Below are positions 30,182-40,330 of a stretch of 47,361 bases of DNA, piece after piece (positions within the stretch are counted from its first letter, which is position 1; each line of letters begins with the position of its first letter). Both the position numbers and the translations under genes were made by a program. The notes under the pieces were generated by a model. The model searched no databases. It worked only from the letters and a program-made list of their open reading frames with translations, and was not told where the DNA came from. Source of the stretch: Collybiopsis luxurians FD-317 M1 (lineage: Eukaryota > Basidiomycota > Agaricomycetes > Agaricales > Omphalotaceae); NCBI GenBank assembly GCA_000827265.1, contig KN834848.1:131313-178673 (forward strand). The letters run 5' to 3'.

Positions 30182-32955
30182 CTTCTCCCAGTCACAAATC
30201 TCCGGTGTTTCATTCTGTACTGTTGGCATGACATATTTCATAGGTTGTTCAACAGGTTCATAATTCATAGCTAGTAGAGCATCCAAAACTTCCTGACCAC
30301 GATTGTGCATCCATTTTACAACTCCTAGTGTATCTGGAGCATATTGACCTTCCCTTGAATGTTCTAGCTCAAGTATGGTGTACAGTGCTGGAACTCCTAA
30401 CAATCCTTGAAGATTGTTTTGGGTTGGGAGATTCAAGAATGTTTTAAGGTTCTTCAGGGATGATTGTGTCATGGTCTGCATAGTTGATTCCTCTGCCCCA
30501 AGCTATACAGTTTGCATTGAATTGAGATAACAAATAAATTTAAATTATGAGTATAGCAACTTACAATCTGAAACAATACCATGTACTCCTTCTGAGGTCT
30601 CCATCCCTTGGAATTTTGAACTGCTCCCTGGCCTAGACAGTGACTGAACAAATTTTTAAGATGAGGGCACAGAGAATATAACCAAGGGTATATCTCAAGC
30701 TGCAGAATTCTAGTGCGTTCAAGATGAGCCTCAAGATTANNNNNNNNNNNNNNNNNNNNNNNNNNNNNNNNNNNNNNNNNNNNNNNNNNNNNNNNNNNNN
30801 NNNNNNNNNNNNNNNNNNNNNNNNNNNNNNNNNNNNNNNNNNNNNNNNNNNNNNNNNNNNNNNNNNNNNNNNNNNNNNNNNNNNNNNNNNNNNNNNNNNN
30901 NNNNNNNNNNNNNNNNNNNNNNNNNNNNNNNNNNNNNNNNNNNNNNNNNNNNNNNNNNNNNNNNNNNNNNNNNNNNNNNNNNNNNNNNNNNNNNNNNNNN
31001 NNNNNNNNNNNNNNNNNNNNNNNNNNNNNNNNNNNNNNNNNNNNNNNNNNNGCGTTCAAGATGAGCCTCAAGATTAACAGAGGTACTGTCAGCCCCTATT
31101 GCCCCTTTCTCAATACCCAATCCCCCTTCAGCAAACCAATCCCTGAGTTTCCTCCTCATTTTTGCATCCTGCAACCATTCTTGGTGAGGTATTGATTTAC
31201 TCAACCGGTCTGGTGCATTTTCCTGGATAACAGTGGGAGGCTCTAGCTGATCATTTAATACATGCTTCCTTCCAAATGCAACAGAAACTCCATCCCAAAT
31301 GATATTGTCAGGATAAACACCACAGCTTGGACATGATTTGTCTCCTTCAAACTGAATTAGCCGTACATATGCAAACCAAACTGAACAGAAGAGGCCTCCT
31401 CCTACAAATGGAATACTGGGCTCTATTTCTCCATAACGATATGCAATTGTGTGCACCCAGGGCTCAAAAGGAGTTTCTGAGCTACTGAATGCACTTATGT
31501 ATTCATTCAGTAATTCATGGCTAAAGAGTGTTGAATTGTTGAAGTTGAAAAGTCCTAAGTCTCTTGGTTCTGGACCTATGTACTGGTGGTGCTCTGGAGG
31601 GCATCTTGGGCATGGTTGGAGTTGAATATGAACTGAAAATGCTTGTATCAAAGTGAAGACCTGACATGCACGAGTGATCACCAGTCTACAATGGTCAAAA
31701 AAAGCTCGTTCCCCATCTAGACATGGGCATGAGGCTTGCTCTGAAAGTTCAATGAGAGGAGGAGGGTCTCGAAGTGGATAGGGGCGGGAATAAAACTCCA
31801 TCTCATTTGGTAGCATGCACCACCTAGGAGGTAAAACTGGGAGATGGGATACTGCCCACAAGGACCGCCATGAAAATGGCTTTGATGAAGCTGAAATACA
31901 GATGAATTCTAGTGAAGCAACTATCAAAAACTTGGCTACTCACATATGTCAAGTCCTTCAGTAGTCTGTTGTGATTCTTCTACATTGCTCACACCTTTCA
32001 TGAACCTCTGAGCAGCCAGAATATGAACACACATTGATGTGTTATCACTTGAACACCTCCAGCTCCCATCACCATTATCAGAGCCAACATGCTTGACAAT
32101 GGCATGTTGTGATATACCAATTATATCACCCACTTTGCATACTGAAAAGAGATGAATGGCTCGGTCACCCTCGAAGCCCAGGCTCTCTTTTAAAAATAGT
32201 ATAACAGCTGGATTTGGCCCTAAATAATTGAACATTCTTGCAAATCAGCCAAGTTCTATCCATTAATTGGATGTTTCTACTGTAATTGTTGTCGATGCCT
32301 TCAAAATCACTTCCATATATTGCATAATAGCACTTATGGAAGCAATTCCATGCCCCGGCAGGACAGAGACATGAGGTCCGGCATTTTTCCGGAGGACCTG
32401 ATACCTCAAAATGATACCAGTGGCTCTAACATACCTATCAAGACTGGGCTCTTCTGACCTCAAATAAAGTAATATACTCACATTTCCCTGGCCCTGTTCC
32501 TTGCCCCAGCCTTCCACAGTAAACAATCCTCAATGAAGGCATACAAATCCCACACTTTCAGATTGTACTGCCTCCGCATATCTGATGAAATCCTCCCCAA
32601 TCCCATTTTTGATAACAATATCTTCTGCACCAACCTCCACAGTGAGGTCTTCATTTAAAGAAAGTTCAGTTGGTGGAACAACACCGAACTCAGGCTGTGG
32701 CCCACACTTTTCAATCCGCCGATTTTGCTTCTGGCAAAGACTTGGAAAAACCTGGGTACATCATTTTTTTTGAGGGCTAATTATGCTCTCTTCAGCTTGC
32801 GCTGCCTGACGTCCTGGATGAGATATATCCTCAGGCTCGACATTGGTGCATCGCAACGAGGGCAACAGCTGAAGTCTGTCTTCTGGTTCTAATGCCCAAT
32901 CCATAGGTACAGGTCCAGGTTGTGACTGTTTCCCACCGGACAGAAATTCTCTCAA
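30182..32955 (-). CDS. KDZ-transposon-associated Cys-cluster (CxC) protein
   Basis: One of the Cys-cluster proteins that accompany Kyakuja-Dileera-Zisupton transposons in mushrooms; I favour the CxC4-like type. The C-terminal two thirds are clear: 'PPRWCMLPNEMEFYSRPYPL', 'ASCPCLDGERAFFDHCRLVI', 'CPRCPPEHHQYIGPEPRDLG', 'LFSHELLNEYISAFSSSETP', 'CPSCGVYPDNIIWDGVSVAF'. An upstream exon (about 31936-32235) carries a SWIM-like zinc pattern 'WRCSSDNTSMCVHILAAQR'. After the assembly gap the frame resumes at 'NLEAHLERTRILQLEIYPW', runs to about 30569, and after an intron continues with 'LGAEESTMQTMTQSS' to 'ETPEICDWEK' at 30182. The N-terminal exon order (32240-32955) is unresolved, since two frames overlap there. 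The 3' end is not found; the gene may be cut at the island edge. Confidence 0.6.
30715..31076. repeat. 25-bp sequence repeated on both sides of the assembly gap
   Basis: The 25 bp beginning gcgttcaagatgagcctcaa stand immediately left of the gap (30715-30739) and immediately right of it (31052-31076). Merging the two copies gives one uninterrupted reading frame on the minus strand. The gap is therefore probably an overlap not merged by the assembler. Confidence 0.85.
30740..31051. other. Assembly gap, 312 N
   Basis: Run of N inside the CxC gene. Its length is a scaffolding estimate. See the flanking 25-bp repeat, which suggests no sequence is really missing. Confidence 0.99.
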
Positions 32956-33023
32956 CTGCTGAGTAAGCAGGTTGCATGTATAAAAGAGGCTTTTAGTCGC
33001 AGTTCTGGCCTTGACTACTTACT

Positions 33024-34468
33024 ATGGTTCGGTCCCCAAGCAAGAGAAAGGTGACGGCAACAAAGGCACACCCTCAAGGTCCCCCCCCAAAAAAGACTGT
33101 TTCCCACTCCCCTTCTAAGCATGGTCCACACTCCATCCAACATTCTTCACGTAATCGTCGAACCGTCTCAACCAAGCCGTCCAAGGGACATGCAAAACCG
33201 CGCCGGTGTAGACAATGCATCGGTTCACCTCTTCTCACCTCCTCCAGCTGTGTACACAGCAAGATATATGGAGACAAGGTATTTTTCCCTTTTTCTAATT
33301 TTGTTCTAAGGATTGCTCCTACATAGTTTACTAGTACTGGTCCCTAGTAAATGCAGGCGTAGAGATTCTCCCTGGTACTGCATACAGCCAGCTTGAGGAG
33401 CTAGCAAGAGACCTTGAGACCGGTAGGCTGGATATTAATCCCATTGAATCGGACCTCTCTCCTAGAGACAGAGAATTTTCGGGCACTCAGTGGGATAGCA
33501 TTGGCTCAGAGAACATCACATTCCAACCTTTCAATTCAGCTCCAGTTCCTTTCCATACTCCCATTTGCCCAAACCATGGAGGTAGACCCGACCTGTTGCA
33601 ATCCTTCACTGCAGGTGATCACAATATTTTGGGCAACCGAGAATTTTCTCAAGCAGGTTCTGCAATGCTGCCTCTAGGTGAGTTCGCATCCAGGTCATCC
33701 CCGCTGCCACCTTCAAGCCCCTTGAGGGACTCTCAATCACAATCCATTCTGTCTTCTCCTGTAACTCAGACATCCCCGATCTCCTCAACTGCACAGCTGT
33801 CTTCTTCACCTACCAAACCCTGCAGAAGCTGTGCTACTCAAAAGGATCCTGTGTTCAGTCAAGTGAGAGGGGCAGCTAAAGGGTCTCAATCGTGGGGTAT
33901 GCTCCTTCTCACTATTCCAGATTTCTATTAATTCCCTCCTAGAAATTGTCAGGGATAGGCCAGTACCTGCGCCGCAAAATGAAATTGCTGAATCTACCTG
34001 CCATTACCAGTGTGAGCTCAAGAAGATCATTTGTTGTGTAAGTGATAATCATCACCCGTTGGTTAATTATTTTCTCAATTTTTGTTGTAGTGTGAGCAGC
34101 TCAGAGAGGAAACTGGGTGTTGGCTATATCTTGCAGCCCAACACCCTAATGTGCATGAAAATTTTGCTCATTATACCTCACGTCGCCTTACTTTAGACTG
34201 GATTCCTACCCTCAACACCGTTCACAACAAAACTAACAAGCTTTTTGTTTCACTTCAGTGCTCATGCCGAAGCAATGCAGCAGAATTATCCACTGACTTG
34301 ATCACCAAGGAAGCAGCATTATCTGCAGCTTTAGCTGAGTCATCTGACCTTCGATCCAGGAATCAGGAGCTGAAAGAGCAGCATGAGAGACTGCTACAAG
34401 AGGTTCAGTGCAATTCAGAATTACTTTGTGAACTGGAAACGGCACGAGAAGGGAGGGAGAGATCATAA
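33024..34468 (+). CDS. Hypothetical protein: basic N-terminus, Cys motif, C-terminal coiled coil
   Basis: Divergently placed next to the CxC gene with ~70 bp between starts, so a shared promoter is plausible. The start 'MVRSPSKRKVTATKAHPQGP' is strongly basic (nuclear-type). A Cys cluster follows ('RRCRQCIGS..SSSC'). A long Ser/Pro-rich exon runs from about 33354 to about 33896 ('SRSSPLPPSSPLRDSQSQS', 'PCRSCATQ'). Then come two Cys-bearing exons: about 33944-34038 ending 'CELKKIICC', and from 34092 'CEQLREETGCWLYLAAQHP'. The C-terminus 'LRSRNQELKEQHERLLQEV' is a coiled coil. A 39-nt intron-like piece (gttcac...ctaac...ttcag, to about 34258) may be spliced out. I do not recognise the family; the context suggests a KDZ-island accessory gene. 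Confidence 0.5.
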
Positions 34469-34722
34469 ATTTAACTGCCCTGCTGTCAACATTGTCAACT
34501 AAGTACATACATTTGTAGCTAAACGTATGCCAAATGTGCGAGCCGAATACAAAGTCGAATGCTGCAGTTCCGAACAATTAATTTCAGCGCCCAAGTCAGC
34601 GGTGAGCTTGGCAAGTGGCAAGTATTAACATGTGCTTTAATTCAACTTTTCTTTCCTACCACCATTGTCTCTCCTTCCAGTTCTTTTTTACCTTCTACCC
34701 CCGGGATGAGGCTTAGAGCCTC

Positions 34723-35070
34723 CTATGTAGTATTCTTGTCAATATAAATGCATTCAGCTTGCTCTGAATTCATTGAATGAACCTTGTACCATCCTTTGTG
34801 GTCATATTCAGACCAGTCAGCTTTGTCAGCTATTTTTGGCAAGTCTTCTGTGCGAAGAAATGAGATTGCTTCACTGCTGAAGCTCCGTAGGTCTGGTAAA
34901 TGCACGCCGTCAGCTGAAACCTTGGAAAGGGATGGCAGTAATACACTACTCCAAGCTTTCACTGCGATCCTTGTTCAATGGTCCATGCTCCTCTAGGGCA
35001 CCCCGTCTTCTGTCCCATTGGTGGAGCTCTCATGCAACAGAAGGACATCGGTTATTGTTCGGTTGATGGA
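34723..35070 (-). pseudogene. Unidentified gene relic
   Basis: The minus strand reads 'VKAWSSVLLPSLSKVSADGV', 'HLPDLRSFSSEAISFLRTED', 'LPKIADKADWSEYD' and 'GWYKVHSMNSEQAE', which is convincing protein sequence. Upstream, 'KTGCPRGAWTIEQGSQ' lies in a frame shifted by one, and its own frame hits a TGA just after 'GSQ' (about 34965). This reads as one gene with a frameshift. Family unknown to me. Confidence 0.4.
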
Positions 35071-36104
35071 ATTTTTTGATCTTTTCCCTGAGTAGCGAGC
35101 GTATTTTCATCAGTTTGATGTTCGGGAACTCAGGGTGCGTGGTCATCTCTCCTTCTTGCAATGTATGTGATCTGACTATGACCTTCTATTCTATGTGTCT
35201 ATGTCCTGTTGAAACTGAAACACTGGGCAGCAACTGTATACTCATCATGCCCTTTGTTCACCCTTCTTCATCCTGTCTGAGACAAAGGCACCATGGCTTC
35301 AATATCAATCCCATTGGTGGAGTTTTTATTGCAACAAGCTCTTTACCCACCTTATGACGTTGGGAACTCAGGGTGTGTTCTTGTATCTTTATATTGCAAT
35401 ACATCCGATCCGAACATCGTGTTCTATCTTCAATGGCTGTTGCCCGTGACAGCTCCCACCTACTGCCACAGTTATTTCATGAGCACCTGGTTAATACAGG
35501 CTCAGGTAAATTCCCGCTGACAGCGTATATGCAATGGCTAATACCAGTGCATGTACTTTTGTCGGAACATCCATTGTACCTAGCCTTTGGCTGCTGCTTG
35601 TCAACCAAAGGACCCCTAGTCAATATTGAATTCCTATTCCCCACAACCCTTAGGAAACATTCGAAGGCAGGTTCAAGTGGATGCGGTGACTGCAGGATGC
35701 TGAGAGGTGTGGAGAATGGGGTGGATCAGGGGTGAATTGTATTCCCTATCTGTTTGTGCAGTATTTACCTGTGCATCCCATGTCTCCACTGGAAGATGTA
35801 GACCATGAATGAGGGTGGATTGTATGGTCTGGTAGCGAACTTGTTCCCATACTGAAGTGATTTCAGATTGGTCCATATGGGCATATCGCAGGATAGGCTG
35901 TAAATCCGAGACCATTGGGCTTGCAGACATTCTTTTTCACAGGCTATGACCCAATGTATGAAGTGTTCCAATTACTCATTTGTAGCTGATCCAGGAGGGG
36001 ATGTTGTAATATGATTTTATTTATGTTTTATTTGACCCAGAACAATTAGACATTTACAGGTTGCCGATGGAATTGATTTTCTGCCTCCGGTGGACTCCAC
36101 TCAG
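35071..36104. other. Island DNA with weak coding signals and a diverged direct repeat
   Basis: A block beginning gggaactcagggtg occurs at about 35132 and again at about 35364, and the ~130 bp that follow are alignable but diverged, with related translations ('FGNSGCVVIS', 'VGNSGCVLVS'). On the minus strand 35673-35971 has two overlapping protein-like frames. Nothing can be assembled into a gene. Confidence 0.35.
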
Positions 36105-36277
36105 GTTTTGAGGAATGGAACATTTGGTTGGACCAGTTGGGCACTTATTCAATGTTCCCCAGGCGCTCCATTTCCCGGTTTGCAAGAATTGATCTTTTCA
36201 ATGATGCAGAGTACTTTGAACAATGGAGAGTATTGTGGACAAAGGTGTTCTGTAAGAATGATAACAATCTGAGGTGA
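36105..36277 (+). CDS. Terminal exon or fragment, unidentified
   Basis: After an acceptor-like ccactcag the frame reads 'FEEWNIWLDQLGTYSMFPRR', 'SISRFARIDLFNDAEYFEQ' and 'WRVLWTKVFC', ending in TGA at 36275-36277. Trp- and Phe-rich content looks like a genuine protein. A second frame over the same bases is also open, so this call is tentative. No upstream exon is secure. Confidence 0.35.
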
Positions 36278-36329
36278 TGAATGTATTTGCAGGCAATCTT
36301 GCTAGACATTTTTTTTCCAAGTATCTAGA

Positions 36330-37966
36330 TTGATTACAAGTTCTCTGCTGACGCCGCAGTAAAAATGGACGGTGTAGGAACGAAGACTCCTTTTCACAGT
36401 AAGAATTATTTTGCTCTTCTGAGGCGAAATGAAAGTTAAAGAAATATTGAGCTTTCTGTGTCAGGTTGAATGGGTCATCCCCATTAACATCTATAGCAAG
36501 TCTGCTGTGCTCTGGTTTCATCAATACCCTCTCTTTCTCTGTCATCTGTGAAATAATTTCCCAAATTAACTGTGCTTCAGTACCCTTCTGAACTGTTTGC
36601 ATCTGGAAAATCATTGAATAACTCCACCTGGCATCAAGCTTCAGCCTGCAATATGATTACAATGTTTTCAGAAGACTGAGAATCACTGTGGAGAGCAAAT
36701 CAAGCAGGAAATTGTGAAGCAGTAAATTAGGATAGATTCTTCCAAATCAACTTCTCGACCTCTTGTACTCAGATAACCAGGGGAATTTTTGCCCCGTATT
36801 TGTCACTCACAGACTTGACCCAATGAACAGATTGAGGTAGACAAAGGAGATGATTTTGGGTAGCACACAATTTGGCGACCTACCTGGTGACCCCCTTGGC
36901 CACCTCCTTGGCCACCTCCTTGGCCACTATTTGGCAACCTATGTGAGGACTGAGTGGTTCATTTTGGATCATGCAAATGACTTTCAATACTTTGAATTTA
37001 TAGAAGCTAGTTACGACCTGTTTCTACTTTTGGGTGCTTCTGAAGGATAAAAGTGAAATACTCCAAAGTTTGACCCAGTTCATATAAACAACAAGAGGTC
37101 TCCTTGAAAAACATAGGTAATTCTGAGATATCCAGATCTTCGTCTAAGTCATCTAGCATATTGTACCACTCCAAAAACAAATTGCGGCCCAAATGGAGGC
37201 AGTTCTCAACCTCTCTGTATTTCCATACCCAATCTCCTTTATACCACTTCATCTTCTCCAAAATTTCAGTTAATTGTTCCGTTTCATGGTGAAGCTTCAA
37301 TAGCCTTTGGTAAACAATATTTGTAGACAGCTGCAAACTTTGTGGAGTCCATAATGACACACCTCCCCAGCTTGGCTGAGGGATTTCCATATTAGGGGCA
37401 AACTGAAGTACCAATCTAGCTCTGCCTCCTCTGAGTGCCTGTTGCATGGTACAGATACTTTTGAAAAGGCGCCATACATCCAGATCATCAAAGGCTTTCA
37501 ATTTGCAGGTGTACTGATCTAGGAATCAATGTAGTTTGTCAGAAAGAGATTCCCCGGAGAAGAGATGTGTGGATAATTGCAATCTGAGCTCAGGCTTCAT
37601 GAGTGGGAACTGTGCTGCCGTACAGTTTATCCAGTCATCGATGTCATTCCGAAGGGTCAAAAACTCCTGGTACATGGATACCAAGGGTTTGACTGCCAAA
37701 CGACTGCACGAGGAAGGCCCATTCTCAGAGCGTTTAGTGCGTTTTGAAGCCGCAGTGCATTTGTGGTAGTACTCCCTAGATTCTGCTTGACGCTCAAGTC
37801 GATGTCTAAATCCCAGGCAAGTAACAGGTAAGGACTGGATATTGGCAATGCATATCGTGAACTCACTTTGCATAGTATCTAGAATGCTTGGTTTCCTTTT
37901 TGGAAGAGCCTTTTTGCAGTGGATTTGTTGCGTTCTTTGGCATGAGTGGATGCAAGGCCCGGGCAA
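36330..37966 (-). CDS. Hypothetical island protein, multi-exon
   Basis: Three coding-like blocks on the minus strand. First, 37966-37526: 'MPGPCIHSCQRTQQIHCKKA' to 'VSMYQEFLTLRNDIDDWINC' and 'QLSTHLFSGESL'. Second, 37501-37007: 'MKAFDDLDVWRLFKSICTMQ' to 'LTEILEKMKWYKGDWVWKYR' and 'CCLYELGQTLEYF'. Third, about 36640-36330: 'GTEAQLIWEIISQMTEKERV' and 'AQYFFNFHF'. Mostly helical, with Trp and Cys. Splicing between blocks is not resolved, and the 12-bp repeat at 36894-36927 falls in the gap between the second and third. I do not recognise the family. The opposite strand carries only shadows. Confidence 0.4.
36894..36927. repeat. 12-bp tandem repeat, 2.8 copies
   Basis: ccttggccacct repeated three times, the last copy cut after ten bases. 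If read on the plus strand it encodes PLGHL repeats, but no gene surrounds it on that strand. Confidence 0.85.
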
Positions 37967-38145
37967 TTTTGGTGACCGTTCAGGATAATGTAGGGTAAAA
38001 CTGGGTTAGACTTCAGGAAATGAATCAGATGAAACAGGCCAATTTTTTTTTTTCTTTTTTTTTTCTTTTTCAATTCAGAGAGATATCTAGATCTCTCTTC
38101 CTAAAGCAGAAGCAACTGCTATTCAAATTCAGTTCTGAAGAGCTC

Positions 38146-39375
38146 ATGTCATCTCCATCATATAATGCAACTTTTCTCTCTGACCAGCAAGAACAATCTA
38201 CCATGCTGCTAGATGACTCAGTAACAGTAACAGTCTTACATTCTGAAATGCCCCCCCAGCTTACCATTAACCCCGGCAAAAATGAGAGGCAGACACTAGC
38301 GCATCTGTTCAATCTGCTCAGCAATGGAGATCTTATGAGGCTTCACCGAGTTTATCAGGGCATGCGAATTCTTGTCGACACATTTGTGACCCAGAAGCTG
38401 AATATCGAAACCAGCCTGATCGTATACTTTGGCACAGCTGCTTGAGCTCGCCAGTTTCGTGAACACCAGCAACATCTTGGCGCTGTGCTCTCGGGGGCAT
38501 GGTCCTATCTCTTTCTCAGCGGTGCTTCCCACTTAGCTCCAAGTCTCTGTCCCCTGGATATTTATGTGGATCATTCTTCTGTCCCAGCGGTCGCCAACAT
38601 CTTGTGCCCAATGGGCTTTCAATACTGTTCCACCTGATGGGAACTTGTCCACAATCATCGACTCAAATTCCAAGCAACTTTTGAAGAGAATAGAGGTCAA
38701 ACTAATGGTACCTCAGAAGGATCATTTGTCTACTGTTTTACCAACAGAAATGTGCTGGCTCATGTATTTGGTGCAACCCATGGTATTCTGAATGCTATAT
38801 TCGAACAAGAGTCCAGTAAGTTCCGATGGCTTTTAATGGACTGGAATACAAGCTCATGTTCTGTTTGAAGCAATGACCCATAATCTTGTTCCAGCAAGCG
38901 ACACGTGGTCTGTCTCCCTGTCCTCAACCTTTGACAGGCTAGAACCCACACCCATATTCACACATAAGACATTTAATTTCATAACTGGGGGATATTGTGG
39001 CTCTCTTGGCCTGGATATCTCTCAATTTTCAAGCACTCCCAGAAAGGAATTCCTCCTTGGACCTCACCAGTTTGGGGACACATCAATGTGGAGGTATTGT
39101 TTGGCCCCACCTATATCAAACAATAAGGATGACTCAACAGCATTGCTCCTACTCCATGGCTGGTCCGTGATCTATGCGGCAGCTTGATTCCAAATCCTTT
39201 ACCGAATTACTGACTGCAGCTTTCTTAATTGCGAGTACTGCATGCCCCGCTTCCTCAATATCATCATCGAGAGTTATAGGACTATTTCAGAGGAGTAGGT
39301 CTAATTGTTTACTTGACATTTGATCACACTAACAGGAGAGCTTTATGTTCAGATATAATGACGATTGGCTGGTAG
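38146..39375 (+). pseudogene. F-box-like plus nucleotidyltransferase-like protein with 12 in-frame stops
   Basis: One frame carries recognisable protein for 1.23 kb. The N-terminal helix region reads 'LAHLFNLLSNGDLMRLHRVY'. Then 'RQFREHQQHLGAVLSGAW', 'LDIYVDHSSVPAVANIL' resembles a mushroom nucleotidyltransferase-like family whose usual pattern is GS...LDIYV (here GA). Further blocks: 'VYCFTNRNVLAHVFGATHG', 'KRHVVCLPVLNL', 'FHNWGILWLSWPGY', 'PWLVRDLCGSLIPNPLP', 'DYFRGVGLIVYLTFDH'. Internal stops, all in this frame, are TGA at 38443, 38635, 38866, 38932, 39130, 39211; TAA at 38881, 38965, 38974, 39124, 39226; TAG at 39277. The frame closes at 39373-39375. No frameshift is needed. All stops could be C-to-T changes of CGA, CAA or CAG. 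The family name is an inference from the pattern. Confidence 0.7.
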
Positions 39376-40330
39376 ACTTAGTTACAGCATGTTACCAGAG
39401 GAATAAAACTATTTTCACACAGTTATCCACTTGCAACAATAGATACCCTCTCTGCTTGTGTACTCTGTGGTAACAACTCAGTAGTTTAAAATTATCCTGT
39501 CGCGAGTATCGTAGCAAAATTATGGAAAATAGATATTATGATAAAATGAGAAGGAACAATTCAGATTGAGATATCATGAATAATGCTTCCTCACCCATAA
39601 AAAGATGAAGAAAAACTGGCCCTTTACCTCCACTTCTCCTAGCCATCTTCGATAGAAGATCTGTATCTGACAGTTAAATGCCAAGAGTACAGAACAAAAA
39701 AACCCGCCGCAACTTGGTTCCAAAAGGAGATCATCACCAATGATGTACATACAAAATGCAAAGGGAAATATGTTTATATGCCGAGGAGATTGCTTTCCCC
39801 CAGTCCCATTGGGTTCAGAGATCTACACGACTCCTTACCAAGCCTTTTGTAGACTGTAAGCCACTTCCCATCTATTATCTGACAGCGTATACATAAAATA
39901 AAATAATTTAGATAGCGAAAACTAGAACGAAACTCTGCCATTAATATTTCTGACTTCAATGCAGGGAGAGGCAAATTTGTACATAATTCTTCACAGCGTT
40001 TGACATTGATCTGTTTGGGCAATTCCATATGGGCGGCCAAGTGAATTGTAAAATGGACTGTAAAATGATCTTACGGTATGAATGAATGGGATAGAGTATT
40101 GCAGTTCCAATGCTAGCTTGCAAGAGTGGCTGCTTGTTTACTGAGATCTATAATAAGAAATTACCAAAAAAAGAACTTGCCATTGAAGTACAAAAGCATT
40201 GCGCGATCATAACTTTGTGCCATTATTTCCCGCAGCAGATAGATCCGCTATGGTCTGTACATTGTCTCACACTCCATTTCTCTGCCGTATGCAGAATACC
40301 TACTGTAATATCTTGCAGTTCCCACCACAG
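39376..40330. other. Intergenic, nothing recognised
   Basis: No coding frame that I can support on either strand; short open stretches only. AT-rich. Confidence 0.4.

Noticed and set aside
36850..37050. Plus-strand 66-codon frame with PLGHL repeats
   Set aside because: Driven by the 12-bp repeat; no flanking exons on that strand.
38020..38145. Start of the nucleotidyltransferase-like relic at 38020
   Set aside because: The first 42 codons come largely from a T-rich polypyrimidine tract (38043-38070), more likely intron or leader sequence. The Met at 38146 fits better.
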